Of a stretch of 64,000 nt of DNA, positions 63,056-64,000 are shown piece by piece; position 1 is the first letter of the stretch, and the number at the start of each line of letters is the position of its first letter. The DNA is from Paramecium sonneborni (lineage: Eukaryota; Ciliophora; Oligohymenophorea; Peniculida; Parameciidae): positions 319,775-383,774 of the forward strand of contig CAJJDN010000017.1 in NCBI GenBank assembly GCA_905182985.1, read 5' to 3'. The notes below the pieces were generated by a model. The model was not told where the DNA came from, did no database searches, and saw nothing but the letters and a program-made list of their open reading frames with translations. Both the position numbers and the translations under genes were made by a program.

Positions 63056-64000
63056 TCATTTTCCTAAATGACTGAAGGGAATTATTATTTTTTTCCATCC
63101 TGGATGATTTTTTGCAAGTTTTCTAGAAATCATTTCAGCCAACCAAATTATGTTTCTAATTTCTTATTCTTTAAGTTTTAAATAAGAATAGAAAACCTAA
63201 TATATTGTATTATAAATTACTCCATATGAACCTTAACCATCAAAAGCTAGAGCATATCTTCTACATTCATCATCATACATTATATCATCAAGTGTTCTAT
63301 ATATTGATATATATATGTAATTACTTTGTTTAAACATTAAATTCTTCTCTCTTTAAAGGATCAGGTGCGTCTTTGAGTAAATCCCTATAATTATCACAAC
63401 CTTTAACTGCTTCTCTTAAAGCATCCAAAGTCATGGCTTATAAATACAATTTTTCACAGTCGGGATATAAATTTCCAATTGTTGGACATAATTGTTTTCT
63501 GGTTGTAATTATTTTTGCTGCTGTATTTAAATCTCTATTTCCAATTGAATTGTAAATCACCTAAACAGTCTTGAAATCTGCTTCAAATTTTAATAATTCT
63601 AATAATGCTTCTTAAGATGTTGGCATTAACTAAATAAATCAATTGTTTTACTTCTTATTCGCAAAACAAATAGAAATCTTCTAACCACATCTTTTTTAGA
63701 GATGTTCTAATATATTCAGGTTTCATTTCTCTGAATAAATTTTAGATGTCATTAAGAGTTCTGTTTTCATGCAAATTCTCTATTGATTCTTCCAAGAATT
63801 TCATAAAATAGACACCTATAGGTGTGTCTATAAGAACATCTCTATATAAACTGCTGTAATCATCTCCTTCAAGAACTTTTATATTTTTTATTTCAGGAAA
63901 CCAACCTAGAGGGTCGATGTTACTCAAAAGAATTTCAATATCAATTTTATTCTTCAATCCTTCTATCATATTGACTACATTATCAATCATAAAACGACAT
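63056..64000 (-). CDS. V-type H+-ATPase V0 subunit d, 5' end outside window
   Basis: The frame enters from the right edge as CRFMIDNVVNMIEG, matching the YMIDNVV motif of subunit d, then DPLGWFPEI, YRDVLIDTPIGVYF, MWLEDFYLFCE, ALLELLKFEADFKTVQVIYNS (shown in parts), LYPDCEKLY and the C-terminal FYSYLKLKEQEIRNIIWLAE. Introns: 63630-63651 (22 nt) and 63297-63324 (28 nt), both TAG-ended. Roughly the first 130 residues lie beyond the window. Subunit d couples the central rotor of V1 to the c-ring of V0. It is convergent with the subunit a gene, 142 nt between stops, so two subunits of one sector are neighbours. Confidence 0.9.

Noticed and set aside
1..64000. tRNA or rRNA genes, CRISPR arrays, complete transposons, telomere repeats
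   Set aside because: I searched by eye for GC-richer cloverleaf-like blocks, spaced repeats, terminal inverted repeats and CCCCAA/CCCAAA tracts and saw none; a tRNAscan and repeat search would be decisive.

Overview
This window is macronuclear-type DNA from a ciliate, almost certainly a Paramecium. The evidence is a very AT-rich sequence, long frames that stay open only if TAA and TAG are read as glutamine and TGA is the sole stop, and about 60 tiny introns (22-29 nt, mostly GTA...TAG) whose removal restores frame in recognisable proteins. Read with the standard code, almost every gene looks like rubble. Genes are packed tightly on both strands: 28 well-supported genes plus one weak small frame, with as little as 30 nt between convergent stop codons.

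Layout. 1-4.8 kb: a secreted lectin-like protein (partial), a GTSF1-like CHHC zinc-finger protein and two unknowns. 5.4-12.7 kb: a CDCA7-type zinc-finger gene lying across an assembly gap with a doubled flank, a Q-rich protein, a patatin lipase and a secreted coiled-coil protein. 12.8-19.2 kb: a 976-residue coiled-coil protein, a ruined GH38 alpha-mannosidase and a multi-pass membrane protein. 19.9-27.1 kb: a PDK1 kinase directly overlapped by a B-box gene, unknowns, a transposase-like helix-turn-helix protein, a coiled-coil protein and an E2F-partner (DP) gene with an outsize intron. 27.4-43.1 kb: an FG nucleoporin (1,624 aa) and a giant HECT ubiquitin ligase (3,142 aa). 43.3-52.7 kb: myeloid leukaemia factor, a second doubled assembly gap, PP2A catalytic subunit, a START-like protein, small genes, a second protein of the same helix-turn-helix type and a leishmanolysin-type protease. 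52.8-64 kb: importin-7/8-like receptor, a double cyclic-nucleotide-binding protein, MEMO, and V-ATPase V0 subunits a and d tail to tail.

Most genes are eukaryotic housekeeping functions: signalling (PDK1, PP2A, cyclic-nucleotide binding), nuclear transport (nucleoporin, importin), proteolysis (HECT ligase), cell cycle (DP) and organelle acidification (V0 a and d). The least ordinary items are the 110-nt DP intron carrying an E2F-type site, the ATGA overlap or fusion of the B-box and PDK1 genes, the GTSF1-like and CDCA7-like proteins (small-RNA and chromatin candidates in an organism that removes DNA under RNA guidance), frequent AAG splice acceptors, and two unmerged assembly overlaps that would be mistaken for tandem duplications.

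All product calls come from reading translations by eye; no search was run. Exon joins were accepted when they restored frame and, where possible, a family motif, and the spliced length of every listed complete gene is a multiple of three.
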